Shown: positions 27,020-36,900 of the stretch, piece by piece | How positions within the stretch are numbered: position 1 is the stretch's first letter | Layout: every line of letters starts with the position of its first letter | Assembly (NCBI GenBank): GCA_965116015.1 | Contig: OZ220477.1 | Coordinates: 496,001 to 560,000, forward strand | DNA length: 64,000 nt | DNA from: S5-327 sp965116015 | Lineage (GTDB): Bacteria > Chloroflexota > Dehalococcoidia > Lucifugimonadales > Australimonadaceae | Direction: 5' to 3' | Notes under the pieces: generated by a model | The model's input: only the letters and a program-made list of their open reading frames with translations | Told to the model about the DNA's origin: nothing | Database searches by the model: none | Position numbers and translations under genes: made by a program

Positions 27020-30000
27020 ATGGAGGTTGCCAACTTGACGACTGTAACGCCGCGTCCTAACAGAGATGCTCTCGCCAATGTCATCGATATCTACAGAGAC
27101 GCGATGCGCTTATTCGTGGCGCGACAGCTGAGAAGAGCGCCGGGTTCTACAGTTGACAGCGCGGTCAGAGCTGCGCTGAGGGATCGGCGGGTTGACGAGG
27201 TAAATGAAAAGCTGCGCCAAGGCTCCAAAATCGAAGAAGTTATTGACGTCAACGATTTCCCCTACATCGTGCAGAGGCATTGGCGCGAGGCATTCTCCGA
27301 GGCGCTTGGCGCCGACCGGACCATCCAGAACGAACTGTGGCTGATTAGCAGCGCGAGGAACCAGGTATCGCATCCTGGGACTCAAGACTTGGATGCTGGG
27401 TACGCTGGCACGAACATCTACCATATCGCTAATGTTCTAGGGCGGATAAACGCGCCGGAACAGAAGAAGGCAGTGGAAGATATCTACGCCACTGTTATGA
27501 AGCACTCTACTTCGCAGGACGATTCCGCGACGAAAGATAGCGCAGGATCAGACGGGAGCACTGGGACCAACCAGCAACAGAAGCCTGAGCAGCCTCGACC
27601 TTTATCTAACCTAAAGCCGTGGAGAGAGGTGATACGCCCGAACCAGGATGTCGCGCAAGGCAGCTACCAGCAGGCGGAGTTTGCTGCGGACTTGCAGCAG
27701 GTGCATGACGGACGGGCAGATGCGACGCAGTATGGCAATCCGGTCGACTTCTACGATCACACCTACATAACCCCCGGCATCCGCACTCTGCTGGTCAACG
27801 CGCTGAAACGGCTGGCTGGGAGAGGCGGAGATCCTGTCATTCAGACCAAGACTGGATTCGGAGGCGGCAAAACGCATAGCCTTATTGCTTTGTATCATTT
27901 GGTGCGCAACGCCGACGCTCTGCTGCATCCACGGGAGGGAAGGGACTCAAGAGTTAGCAAGGAAATCTGGTCCATTATGGAGGAGGCGGGCTACGACGAG
28001 CCTCCCGACAGCCTGGGTAAGGTAGCCGTGCTGGACGGCATGTCCCTGTCCGTTACAGACTCCGCTAAGAAAACGGAGGGGGACGATCCGCTGAACACGC
28101 TCTGGGGTGAAATGGCCTATCAGCTGGGAGACCAGGAGGCTTACGACATCATCGGCGACGCCGCTCGTCAGGGCCTCGCTCCGGGCGGCAGGCAGCTTGA
28201 CGCCCTGTTCAGTCACATTGGGCCCTGCGTAATTCTGATAGACGAGCTCGTGGCTTACGTCCGCAACGCAGGCACTGCTCAGGATAACATCTACACCTTT
28301 ATTCAGGCCCTGACCCAATCTGTGAGGCGCGCGAGCAACGTTTCGCTGGTGGTTACATTGCCTCAAACCCAGGCGGAGGCGGGAGGATCTGTAGGCGCAG
28401 AATCTCTTGAGCTCTTGGGCGGTATATTCAGACATCGGGAAGTCGATGATAGCGAGACGCAGGCGTCTATACGCTTGGACAGCCTTATGGGGCGCATCGA
28501 GGCGGTTTGGGAGCCTCTGGCGGTGAACGAAGCGTTCGAGGTCGTCCGCCGCCGGCTTTTCGACGAGGTCTCAGACACGGGGGCGAGGGACAGGACTTGC
28601 GAGGCGTTCGCCAGGATGTACTCCAACGACCGGGCTCGATATCCCGAGGGCGTAACCGAGTTGAACTATCTGGAGCGTATGAAGGCTTGCTACCCGATTC
28701 ATCCGGAGATATTCGACCGACTCTATTCAGACTGGTCGTCCGTGCCCGGATTTCAGCGCACTCGGGGCGTCCTGCGGATGATGGCAAATTGCGTTGGCCG
28801 CCTTTACCTGAATAATGACGCTTCGCCGATGATACTGCCCGGCAACCTTCCTTTCAGCGATGGGGGCTTCGCGGGCGAGTTCAACCGGCTATTGCCAGGG
28901 GAGTGGGGACCAGTGTTTACGGAGGTGGACAGCGACAACTCCCGGACCGACAACATTGACAAGAGCTCCCAGCGCTTTTCCGAGGTTGGAGGGGCCGCCC
29001 GGCGCGTCGCGCGCACGGTCTTTCTGGGCAGCGCCCGCAGCGGAGCCACGAGGGGCATCGATTCCCGGCAGGTTCATTTGGGGGTTGCTCAGCCGGGGCA
29101 CGGCTACGCTCGGTACGATGAAGCCCTCGCCCAGATGACTGGCAATCTCTACTATCTCTACCAGGAAGTTGGAAGGTACTACTTCCACGTTGAAGAGAAC
29201 CTCAATAAAGTCGCAAACGATCGGGCCGACGTCCTCGAACGACGCACCATCGACGATTACATCGCCCAAAAAATGGAGGAGGCGCGGCATCGCAGAGCGG
29301 ATATTGTCCTTTACAGCAACAATTCTGACGACATAGCTGACGCGGATACTGTGCGGCTGGTTGCGCTGCCCCCCGGCTTGGCGCTCGCCTCGCGCTCATC
29401 CGAAAGCGATGACGCGACGCCGGAAGCCTCGGAGATAATGAAGAACCGCGGCGACGCCCCTCGGATTCACCGGAACACCTTGCTGTTCCTTGCCGCCAAG
29501 CAGGACGATGTTCGCAACTTGCGGGATGAAGCCAGAAGATACCTTGCTTGGGATTCAATCATCAACGGCGACGCCAAGATTCAGAACCTGACTGGCAATC
29601 GCCTCGGCCAAGCCAGAACGGAAGTGACCAGTGGCGATAGGAGAGTGGAGGAGAGCCTGGTGCGCGCCTATCGGTGGATCCTCAACCCCTCTCAGCCGGA
29701 TCCGAGGCAGGGAGAGTACAGCGTCAACCAGCTCCAGACTAAGGCGACGTCCACAGGCGACATCTTCAAGAGCGCTTTCGATAAGGCGATCGAGGATGAG
29801 GCGCTGGTGGAGAGGATTTCACCCGCGTCGCTAACCAATATGCTGCAGGAGTATGTTTGGAGCAGGGAAAGCGCCGGCGAGCACATTGGCACTGATGAGT
29901 TGTGGGATCTCTTTACTTGCAATGTCTACCTGCCTCGCCTCCGCAGCAGGAGCGTGCTGGATGTGTGCATTGCGGAGGGAGTGGAGCAGGGCAGCTTCGG

Positions 30001-30481
30001 GTACGCCGATGCATACAACGATGGCGCGTATGAACGCTTGCGCATTGGCGAGCCTATCGCTCATGGGGGCGTGATCGGGGAAAGCCGGGCAGGATTCCTG
30101 GTTCGGCCTGAAGCGGCCGGAGCGCAAAAAGAAAAAGACAAAGAGAAAGAGATTGAAAAACCTCCCACTGCCGGCGGCCCCGTCGTTTACTGCCCAGAAG
30201 GAGGCAAGCCCCCCGTGAATGGGACAAGGCTGCCGCATACTTCGCGCACTCGTAGAGTCGTCGTCACCCGCACGACTGCTGGGCCAGACTTATCGATGGA
30301 CGCGATTAGCGACCTCAGGGGTGAGATTATTCGCAACCTGAGCAGCGACGGCGGAGAGGTTACTGTGGAGATTAAAATCTCCGCCAGTAAGTCCGATGGA
30401 TTCTCCGAAGAGGCCCTGCGGGCGGTGCGAGAGAACAGCGTCCAGCTAGGCTTGGAATTCACAGAGGAAGAGCAGGGCTAG
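27020..30481 (+). CDS. Swt1-like HEPN plus DUF499-type P-loop ATPase
   Basis: A protein of about 1,153 residues with two recognisable parts. The N-terminal all-helical region (residues 10-165) carries the HEPN ribonuclease signature Rx4H as RNQVSH (Arg113, His118), as in Swt1-type HEPN domains. After a hydrophilic linker (165-200) comes a large ATPase of the DUF499 type, with Walker A TGFGGGKTHS (Lys284) and Walker B VILIDEL (Asp408, Glu409). A late Lys/Glu-rich linker precedes a small C-terminal domain. ATG 27020 lacks a Shine-Dalgarno; TTG 27035, with GGAGG 8 bases upstream, may be the real start. It lies two bases before the DUF1156 methylase gene, which points to a shared role. DUF499/DUF1156 pairs occur in predicted defence islands; the target is unknown. 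Confidence 0.85.
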   Translation: MEVANLTTVTPRPNRDALANVIDIYRDAMRLFVARQLRRAPGSTVDSAVRAALRDRRVDEVNEKLRQGSKIEEVIDVNDFPYIVQRHWREAFSEALGADRTIQNELWLISSARNQVSHPGTQDLDAGYAGTNIYHIANVLGRINAPEQKKAVEDIYATVMKHSTSQDDSATKDSAGSDGSTGTNQQQKPEQPRPLSNLKPWREVIRPNQDVAQGSYQQAEFAADLQQVHDGRADATQYGNPVDFYDHTYITPGIRTLLVNALKRLAGRGGDPVIQTKTGFGGGKTHSLIALYHLVRNADALLHPREGRDSRVSKEIWSIMEEAGYDEPPDSLGKVAVLDGMSLSVTDSAKKTEGDDPLNTLWGEMAYQLGDQEAYDIIGDAARQGLAPGGRQLDALFSHIGPCVILIDELVAYVRNAGTAQDNIYTFIQALTQSVRRASNVSLVVTLPQTQAEAGGSVGAESLELLGGIFRHREVDDSETQASIRLDSLMGRIEAVWEPLAVNEAFEVVRRRLFDEVSDTGARDRTCEAFARMYSNDRARYPEGVTELNYLERMKACYPIHPEIFDRLYSDWSSVPGFQRTRGVLRMMANCVGRLYLNNDASPMILPGNLPFSDGGFAGEFNRLLPGEWGPVFTEVDSDNSRTDNIDKSSQRFSEVGGAARRVARTVFLGSARSGATRGIDSRQVHLGVAQPGHGYARYDEALAQMTGNLYYLYQEVGRYYFHVEENLNKVANDRADVLERRTIDDYIAQKMEEARHRRADIVLYSNNSDDIADADTVRLVALPPGLALASRSSESDDATPEASEIMKNRGDAPRIHRNTLLFLAAKQDDVRNLRDEARRYLAWDSIINGDAKIQNLTGNRLGQARTEVTSGDRRVEESLVRAYRWILNPSQPDPRQGEYSVNQLQTKATSTGDIFKSAFDKAIEDEALVERISPASLTNMLQEYVWSRESAGEHIGTDELWDLFTCNVYLPRLRSRSVLDVCIAEGVEQGSFGYADAYNDGAYERLRIGEPIAHGGVIGESRAGFLVRPEAAGAQKEKDKEKEIEKPPTAGGPVVYCPEGGKPPVNGTRLPHTSRTRRVVVTRTTAGPDLSMDAISDLRGEIIRNLSSDGGEVTVEIKISASKSDGFSEEALRAVRENSVQLGLEFTEEEQG
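27022..27026 (+). promoter_or_regulatory. Ribosome binding site favouring a TTG start at 27035
   Basis: GGAGG sits 8 bases before TTG 27035, which is in frame with the HEPN/ATPase gene. The alternative ATG at 27020 has no such site, so the mature protein may begin five residues later. Confidence 0.5.
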
Positions 30482-30483
30482 GG

Positions 30484-33321
30484 ATGGCCAGTGAACCTGC
30501 CTATCGTAAGAAACTCATCGAGGTGGATCTGCCTCTGGATGAGATCAATAAGGAATCAGCGCGGGAGAAGCACATTCGCCACGGCCACCCCTCCACACTG
30601 CACCTGTGGTGGGCACGGAGGCCCTTGGCTGCCTGTCGCGTCGTCATCTTCGCAAGCCTCGTCGACGATCCGTCATCATGCCCAGACGAATTCCCCACGG
30701 AAGAAGCGCAGAAGAAAGAACGGAAACGGCTCCACGATCTCATCACGCAGTTGGTCAAGTGGGAGAACGTCGATGAGACAAAACCGCAGAATATCGAATT
30801 GCTGGCGGAGGCCAGATGGGAGATAGCGCGATCAGTGGCGCGTTCAAGGAGCGAACCGCCTCCGGATAGAGAAGACCCGGGGGCGGTCCTGAGCTACCTG
30901 GGGGATAAGGCCCTGCCGATCTACGACCCTTTCTGCGGCGGCGGCTCCATCCCCCTCGAGGCTCAGCGTCTCGGACTGCGCGCTGTTGGCTCCGACCTCA
31001 ACCCTGTGGCCGTGCTCATCACCAAGGCTCTGATCGAGCTGCCGCCGCAGTTCGCCAACCGCCCGCCGGTGAATCCGGACGCCGACCCGATGGGTTTGGC
31101 TGTGGGGAAAGGTAAGCATGCTAAGCAGCTTCCATGGCGCGGCGCCGCCGGGCTTGCCGACGACATCCGCTACTACGGTCGCAAGATGCGGGAGATGGCT
31201 TGGGAGCGCACCGGCCATCTCTACCCCAAAGCCACGCTTCCCGATGGCAGCCAAGCGGCAGTGATTGCCTGGCTGTGGGCGCGCAATGTGCCCTGTCCAA
31301 ACCCCGCTTGCGGCGCGCGGATGCCGCTGATGACCAACTCCCAAGTGTCGAAGAAGCGTGGCCGAGAGCGCTGGATAAGGCCTGTTGTCGACCAGGCAGC
31401 CAGGACAGTCTCATTCGTGGTGCAGGACAATCTCGCCGGTGTGCCCGAAGGCGGCACAGTTAATCGCAATGGGGCAACCTGCATTGCCTGCAAGGGGGCT
31501 GTCGCCCTGAAGTATGTTCGGGAACAGGCCAGTGCTGGCAATATGAGCGAAGTGATGACGTGCATCGTCGCCGAGGGCGACCGCAGGCGGGTGTTTGTTG
31601 AGCCGAGTGATGAGCAGGTGCGGATAGCAGCGATGGCCCATCAGAACAGTAGTTCTACTCCTTCGCAAAAAATGCCCGCGACCGCTTACCTTGTAAGCGG
31701 TCGCGGATACGGAATCACACACTGGCGCGAACTATTTACGCAACGACAACTGGCTTTCCTCGCCACTATTAAGGACTTGATAAAAGAGATTGGAAATCAG
31801 ATGATTCTCGATGGCACTGATACAGAGTACGTAAGTACAGTGCAAACGTATCTCGCGTTAGGCTTAGGTAAGCTGGCAGATTCTAACAACAGCTTTGCTA
31901 CATTCCACTTGCCTCGCGAAAACGTGAGAAACGTTTTCGCGAGGCAAGCAATCCCGATGGTGTGGGATTTCGCTGAAGGGAATCCCTTTGCTGATGCAGC
32001 AGGAACGCTGGATCTAATCCTTGATAAAATCGCAAGGGTAGTTGAAGCTCTGCCAGTAGACGCCAATTCAGGAAAAGTCCACCAAGCTGACGCAGCCACT
32101 ACTATCCACGCGAACAGCGGCCCAGTTATCGTTACAGATCCTCCATATTACGACAATATCAGCTATGCCGAACTTTCAGATTTCTTCTATGTATGGCTGC
32201 GCGAACCCTTGCGCGATGTCTATGGCGACTTGTTCAGTGGGATTTTAGCCCCTCTTCAAGAGGAGATGATTGCAGCCCCCCGCTTCGATAAACCGCGAGA
32301 GTGGTTTGAGAGTCGCTTGAACAGGACTCTGAAGCTGATTCGGGAGCGGTGCGCTCCTGAGTTCCCATCTTCTATCTTCTACGCATACAAGCAGCATGAG
32401 GAAGAGCGAGAGGGCAGGGCTTCAACGGGCTGGGAAACGATGTTGACCGCGCTGATGAGCGCAGGCTTTCAGGTGGTAGGCACTTGGCCTGTGCGCACAG
32501 AACTCTCGTCTCGCATGAATGCTATGTCCGCCAACACTTTGGCCTCCTCAGTCATCCTGGTCTGTCGTCCTCGCCCGGAAGATGCGCCGATTGCAACCCG
32601 CCGGCAGTTTCTGGACGCGCTAGAGGCGGAGCTCCCCGCTGCGCTGGATCATCTGACGCGCGAGGGGCATATCGCGCCTGTGGATCTTGCACAGTCGGCG
32701 ATAGGGCCTGGGATGGAGGTATATTCCCGATACAGTCGGGTGGAGACCATCAGCGGGGAACCGGTCTCTGTGCGCGAGTCGCTGGCCGCCATCAATCAGG
32801 CGATCGCCAACTTCGACGAGCAGCAGGCGGGAGAGCTGGATTCTCCGACTCGCTTCTGCCTGGACTGGATGAAGCAGTACGGCTTCGGGGAGGGGCCTTA
32901 CGGCGAAGCCGAGACTCTGGCTCGGGCCAAGAATGTGTCTGTAGAGGAACTGCGAGACATGGGCTTGCTGACCGCAGTGGGCGGCTCGGTGAAGCTGCTG
33001 CCTCTGGAGGGATACGGACCGGACCGGCGTTTACGGCTGGGGAGAATGACGGCCTGGGAAGGTCTCTTCCGCATCGCCTATCACCTGACAAAGGAGAGCG
33101 AAGGCGGGCGCGGCGTAGAGGGGGCTGCGGAGGTGTATCGGGCGATGGGGAGCGACGCCGAGTCGGTGGAGCGTCTGGCTCGCATCCTCTACAATCACTA
33201 CGACCGCAAGGGGGATTCCCGCAACTCGGTGATGTTCAACACCGTGGTTGCCGAATGGCCGGAGATACAGGACAGGGCGGCTGAAGGTCCGGAGTCACAG
33301 CAGGGCAGGATGGATGTGTGA
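30484..33321 (+). CDS. DUF1156-type DNA methyltransferase
   Basis: A 945-residue S-adenosylmethionine-dependent DNA methylase. The DUF1156 N-terminus is clear: LIEVDLPLDEINKESAREKH then HPSTLHLWWARRPLAA. The SAM-binding motif I is YDPFCGGGSIPLEAQRLG (residues 147-164), followed by GSDLNPVA, and the catalytic DPPY is at residues 552-555 (VTDPPYYDNISY), indicating amino-group (N6-adenine or N4-cytosine) methylation. A likely zinc ribbon sits between them (CPNPACGAR near 270 and CIACK near 335). Its start is two bases after the ATPase stop. Between about 31640 and 32400 the GC content falls sharply and two long perfect inverted repeats occur, yet the frame and conserved blocks such as RQAIPMVWDFAE are intact. 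It probably marks self DNA or acts within a defence complex. Confidence 0.9.
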   Translation: MASEPAYRKKLIEVDLPLDEINKESAREKHIRHGHPSTLHLWWARRPLAACRVVIFASLVDDPSSCPDEFPTEEAQKKERKRLHDLITQLVKWENVDETKPQNIELLAEARWEIARSVARSRSEPPPDREDPGAVLSYLGDKALPIYDPFCGGGSIPLEAQRLGLRAVGSDLNPVAVLITKALIELPPQFANRPPVNPDADPMGLAVGKGKHAKQLPWRGAAGLADDIRYYGRKMREMAWERTGHLYPKATLPDGSQAAVIAWLWARNVPCPNPACGARMPLMTNSQVSKKRGRERWIRPVVDQAARTVSFVVQDNLAGVPEGGTVNRNGATCIACKGAVALKYVREQASAGNMSEVMTCIVAEGDRRRVFVEPSDEQVRIAAMAHQNSSSTPSQKMPATAYLVSGRGYGITHWRELFTQRQLAFLATIKDLIKEIGNQMILDGTDTEYVSTVQTYLALGLGKLADSNNSFATFHLPRENVRNVFARQAIPMVWDFAEGNPFADAAGTLDLILDKIARVVEALPVDANSGKVHQADAATTIHANSGPVIVTDPPYYDNISYAELSDFFYVWLREPLRDVYGDLFSGILAPLQEEMIAAPRFDKPREWFESRLNRTLKLIRERCAPEFPSSIFYAYKQHEEEREGRASTGWETMLTALMSAGFQVVGTWPVRTELSSRMNAMSANTLASSVILVCRPRPEDAPIATRRQFLDALEAELPAALDHLTREGHIAPVDLAQSAIGPGMEVYSRYSRVETISGEPVSVRESLAAINQAIANFDEQQAGELDSPTRFCLDWMKQYGFGEGPYGEAETLARAKNVSVEELRDMGLLTAVGGSVKLLPLEGYGPDRRLRLGRMTAWEGLFRIAYHLTKESEGGRGVEGAAEVYRAMGSDAESVERLARILYNHYDRKGDSRNSVMFNTVVAEWPEIQDRAAEGPESQQGRMDV
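31676..31706. repeat. Perfect inverted repeat (14-bp arms, 3-base loop) inside the methylase gene
   Basis: CCGCGACCGCTTAC pairs perfectly with its complement across the loop CTT. It encodes part of the segment PATAYLVSGRGY without breaking the frame. Confidence 0.9.
31908..31948. repeat. Perfect inverted repeat (18-bp arms, 5-base loop) inside the methylase gene
   Basis: CTTGCCTCGCGAAAACGT at 31908-31925 and its exact reverse complement at 31931-31948 flank GAGAA. It encodes HLPRENVRNVFARQA, part of a block that looks conserved in the family. Confidence 0.95.
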
Positions 33322-33328
33322 GCCGGCT

Positions 33329-33709
33329 ATGGTGGAGCCTCAGGGTGGTCAGACAACGCCGTTCGCATTGAAGTACCGCTTGGAGCGGGAGCTCAGCCCG
33401 TTCGTTGCGGACAATGTTCGCAGTCTGCCCCGGGACCGTGCGGGGGTTTACGCTCTGTGGCTTCCCGCGGAGATTGGCTCGGATTACGAGTGCATCTACG
33501 TGGGGATGTCCTCCATTTGCGTGCGGCAGAGGTTGCTACAGCACCTCCAGAACGAAACCAACCCGGAGCTGGCTCGCTTGTTCCGCCTGTTCCCTGACAT
33601 CGTGATGTTCTCGGCGGCGTTTACCCAGGGGCAGCAAGAGACAGCGGATCTGGAGACTGCAGTCATCCAGTCATGGCAGCCCGCCGCCAATCGGGCTAAG
33701 CGGGGCTGA
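33329..33709 (+). CDS. GIY-YIG domain protein, third gene of the ATPase/methylase operon
   Basis: A small protein of 126 residues that is essentially one GIY-YIG nuclease-type domain. The two strand motifs are GVY (residues 39-41, in RAGVYALWLP) and YVG (57-59, in CIYVGMSS). The basic helix VRQRLLQH carries the expected Arg, the metal-binding Glu is at 109 (DLET), and Asn121 sits near the end (PAANR). All catalytic positions are therefore occupied. It follows the methylase stop by 7 bases (an alternative ATG at 33314 would overlap it), so it belongs to the same operon. A nuclease beside a DNA methylase and a HEPN-ATPase suggests cleavage of unmodified DNA, but a tRNA- or RNA-directed role is possible. 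Confidence 0.75.
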   Translation: MVEPQGGQTTPFALKYRLERELSPFVADNVRSLPRDRAGVYALWLPAEIGSDYECIYVGMSSICVRQRLLQHLQNETNPELARLFRLFPDIVMFSAAFTQGQQETADLETAVIQSWQPAANRAKRG

Positions 33710-33904
33710 GCCGAAGCGCCGCCGCACTCCTGCGAGGCTGGAAGGGACGCCAAGTTTGCTCCTTGGCTGTCATCTTGCGCTCCTCGTCGCCTTGTCCATC
33801 GTCGCTGAAGTTAGCTGTCACTGGCGCGTCGCTCATAGTGGGCCCGCTGGATCTGTCCGCCGGGGTTGTCTTGCCGCAGCGTCGTCCTAGGGATCGAGGG
33901 GATT

Positions 33905-36900
33905 TCAGCTCTGGCCTCTGCGCCCGAGGTAGAGGTATGCGCCGTAGCCGCCAGCGATCAGGAGCAGCGCCATGGCGCCCAGCGCGATTGGCAGAACCGC
34001 GAATCCGCCGGCGTCCGCTTCGGGGATCGGGGTGGGCGTGGCGGTTGGCGGAGCAGGGGAGGGGGTGGGGGTTGGCTCTGGCGGGGTAATAGGGGTGGAG
34101 GTCGGCGGAGCGGAGGTTGGGGTGGAGGTTGGCTGCGGGGCGGTAGTAGGGGTGGAGGTTGGCGGAGCGGAGGTGGGGGTGGAGGTTGGCTCTGGGGGGT
34201 TAGTAGGGGTGGCGGTTGGCGAGGCGGAGGTGGGGGTGGAGGTTGGCTCTGGGGGGTTAGTAGGGGTGGCGGTTGGCGGGGCGGAGGTGGGGGTGGAGGT
34301 TGGCTCTGGGGGGGAGGTAGGTGTGGCGGTTGGCGGAGCGGAAGTGGGCGTGGGGGTTGGCAGAGGGGCGGGAGTGGGGGTGGGGGTTGGCGCTGGGGGG
34401 GAGGTGGGCGTCGGGGTGGCTCTGCGCGTGATATTGACGCCGGGGATACTGACATCCCCGGAGGGGGTGGGGGTTGCCGTCGGCGCGCCCGGGACAGGGG
34501 TAGCCGTCGGCGTGGACGTCGGGGTTGGGGGCGCAGGAGTGTGGGTAGGCGTGGGAGTCGGCGGCGCCGAGGTAGGCGTTGGGGTTGGAGGCGCGGGAGC
34601 CGGCGTCGGCGTGTCCGTAGGGTTGGGAGCAGGGGTGTGGGTTGGGGTGGGAGTGTCCGTAGGCAGGGGGGTGGGAGTATGAGTCGGGGTAGGAGTGGGG
34701 GTGTCTGTGGGGTTGGGAGTGGGAGTGTTGGTCGGGGTAGGGGTGTCTGTGGGGAGGGGGGTAGGAGTGTTGGTCGGGGTGGGGGTGTCTGTGGGGAGGG
34801 GAGTGGGAGTGTTGGTCGGGGTAGGGGTGTCTGTGGGGAGCGGGGTAGGGGTGTTGGTCGGAGTGGGGGTGTCTGTGGGGAGGGGGGTAGGGGTGTTGGT
34901 CGGGGTGGGGGTGTCTGTGGGGAGCGGGGTAGGAGTGTTGGTCGGAGTGGGGGTGTCTGTGGGGAGGGGGGTAGGGGTGTGTGTCGGGGTAGGGGTGTCT
35001 GTAGGCGCGGGGGTGGGGGTGTTGGTTGGGGTAGGGGTGCCTGTAGGCGCTGGGGTGGGGGTGTGAGTTGGGGTAGGGGTGTCTGTAGGCGTGGGGGTGG
35101 GGGTGTTGGTTGGGGTAGGGGTGTCTGTAGGCGTGGGGGTGGGGGTGTTGGTCGGGGTTGGGGTGTCCGTAGGCACGGGGGTAGGTGTATGGGTTGGGGT
35201 TGGCGTGTCTGTGGGCGCGGGGGTAGGGGTATGGGTTGGGGTTGGCGTGTCTGTGGGCGCGGGGGTGGGGGTATGGGTCGGGGTTGGAGTTGGGGTAGGG
35301 GTGTCTGTAGGCAGTGGGGTAGGTGTGTGGGTAGCCGTGGGTTCGGGGGTAGGGGTATGGGTTGGGGTTGGGGTGGGCGTCGGCGGGGGGTTGGGGGTAG
35401 CGGAGACGGCTCTTGATTGGTCGCTCTCGCCTCCTGGGTTGACTGCGCGGATGCGGAAGCGGTACCTGGAGCCGTTGTCGAGGCCGGTCACGACGTACAT
35501 TACGGTGGATGCGTCGGAGGGGTCGATGTCGGTCCAGGCGGTCCAGGCGGCGCTGCCCTTTCGCTGGCGGATTTGGTAGCCGGTGATGGTGGCGTCGTTG
35601 GGGTTGGTCCAGGCGAGGGTGATCTGGGCGTTGCCCGCTGTGGCGGAGAGTCTGGTTGGGGCGGCGGGCTTGGGGATGGGGGTGGGGGTGTGAGTAGGAG
35701 TGGGCGTGGGCGGTTCGGGCGTAGGGGTGTGGGTAGCTGTGGGCTCGGGGGTAGGGGTGTTGGTGGCTGTGGGTTCGGGCGTGGGGGTGTTGGTGGCGGT
35801 GGCAGTGGGTTCGGGGGTAGGGGTGTTGGTGGCTGTGGGTTCGGGGGTGGGGGTGTGAGTGGGCGTAGAGGTGGGAGTAGGCGGCTCGGGAGTGGGGGTG
35901 TGGGTAGGGGTGTTGGTGGCAGTGGGTTCGGGGGTAGGGGTGTTGGTGGCAGTGGGTTCGGGCGTGGGGGTGTTGGTGGCTGTGGGCTCGGGAGTGGGGG
36001 TGTTGGTAGCCGTGGGTTCGGGGGTGGGGGTGTGAGTGGGCGTAGGGGTGGGAGTAGGCGGCTCGGGAGTGGGGGTGTGGGTTGGGGTGGGGGTTGGGGC
36101 TGCCGTGACGGTGATGACGACTTCCTGGGAGTCGGAGTTGCCGTTGCCGTCGGAGGCGGTGACGGTCATGGTGTAGGTTCCGGCGGTGGTGGTGGTGAAG
36201 GCGAGGCGGGCCACTTCCAGGTCTGTGTCGACGGGGATGGCGGGGATGGATTCGCCGGTCTTGCGGGTCCAGACGTAGGAGATGGGGTCGGAGTCGGCGT
36301 CGGTGGCTGAGGCGGTGATGTCGACGTCCTGACCGGCCTCGACGGAGGGGGCGGTGATGGGGGAGAGGACGGGTGAGTTGTCGTCGTCGGTGATAGTTAT
36401 TGTGGTTGTGGCGTTGTCGAGGACGTAGCCTGTGGGGAGGGAAGCGGAGATGGTTACGGTGAAGGTTTCGTTGCTTTCGTCGAGGCCGTCGTTGGTGATG
36501 GGGATGTTGATGTTCTTAGTGGTATCGGAGTCGCTGAACGTTATTGAAGTGATGGCGTCGTTGTCGTAGTCGCCGTTGTTGGGATCGTTGGCGCCGGTGG
36601 CGGAGCTGCCGCCGTAGGCGATGTTGAAGGTTACGGACTGGCCGAAGGCGGCTTCGGTGGTGATGGTTATGGTGGCGTTGCCGACGTTTTCGTTGACGGT
36701 GAGGGCGGCTGGCACGGACACTGTGGCTATGGGGGTTGCCGAGGCTATGTCCGAGGCGGGGCTTGAGCCTCCGTCGTTGACCGCGCGGATGCGGAAGCGG
36801 TAGCGGACGCCGTTCTGCAGAGGGGTTAGGACGTGGCTGGTCGTTTCCGCGTCAGAGCCGGCGATGTCCATCCAATTGCCGAAGGAGCCAGAGCCTCTCC

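Noticed and set aside
33696..33836. 46-residue minus-strand frame starting MSDAPVTANFSDDGQ
   Set aside because: It looks protein-like for a stretch but has no Shine-Dalgarno, overlaps the GIY-YIG gene and matches no family I know; unsupported without homologues.
34030..36105. CRISPR or non-coding satellite
   Set aside because: The repeats stay in frame within one coding sequence and encode Thr-Pro stalks.
33866..36310. Long Gly/Arg-rich and Gly/Val-rich open frames on the plus strand
   Set aside because: They are the complement of the Thr-Pro stalk repeats. Absence of stops follows from the repeat composition, and they show no domain or start signal.
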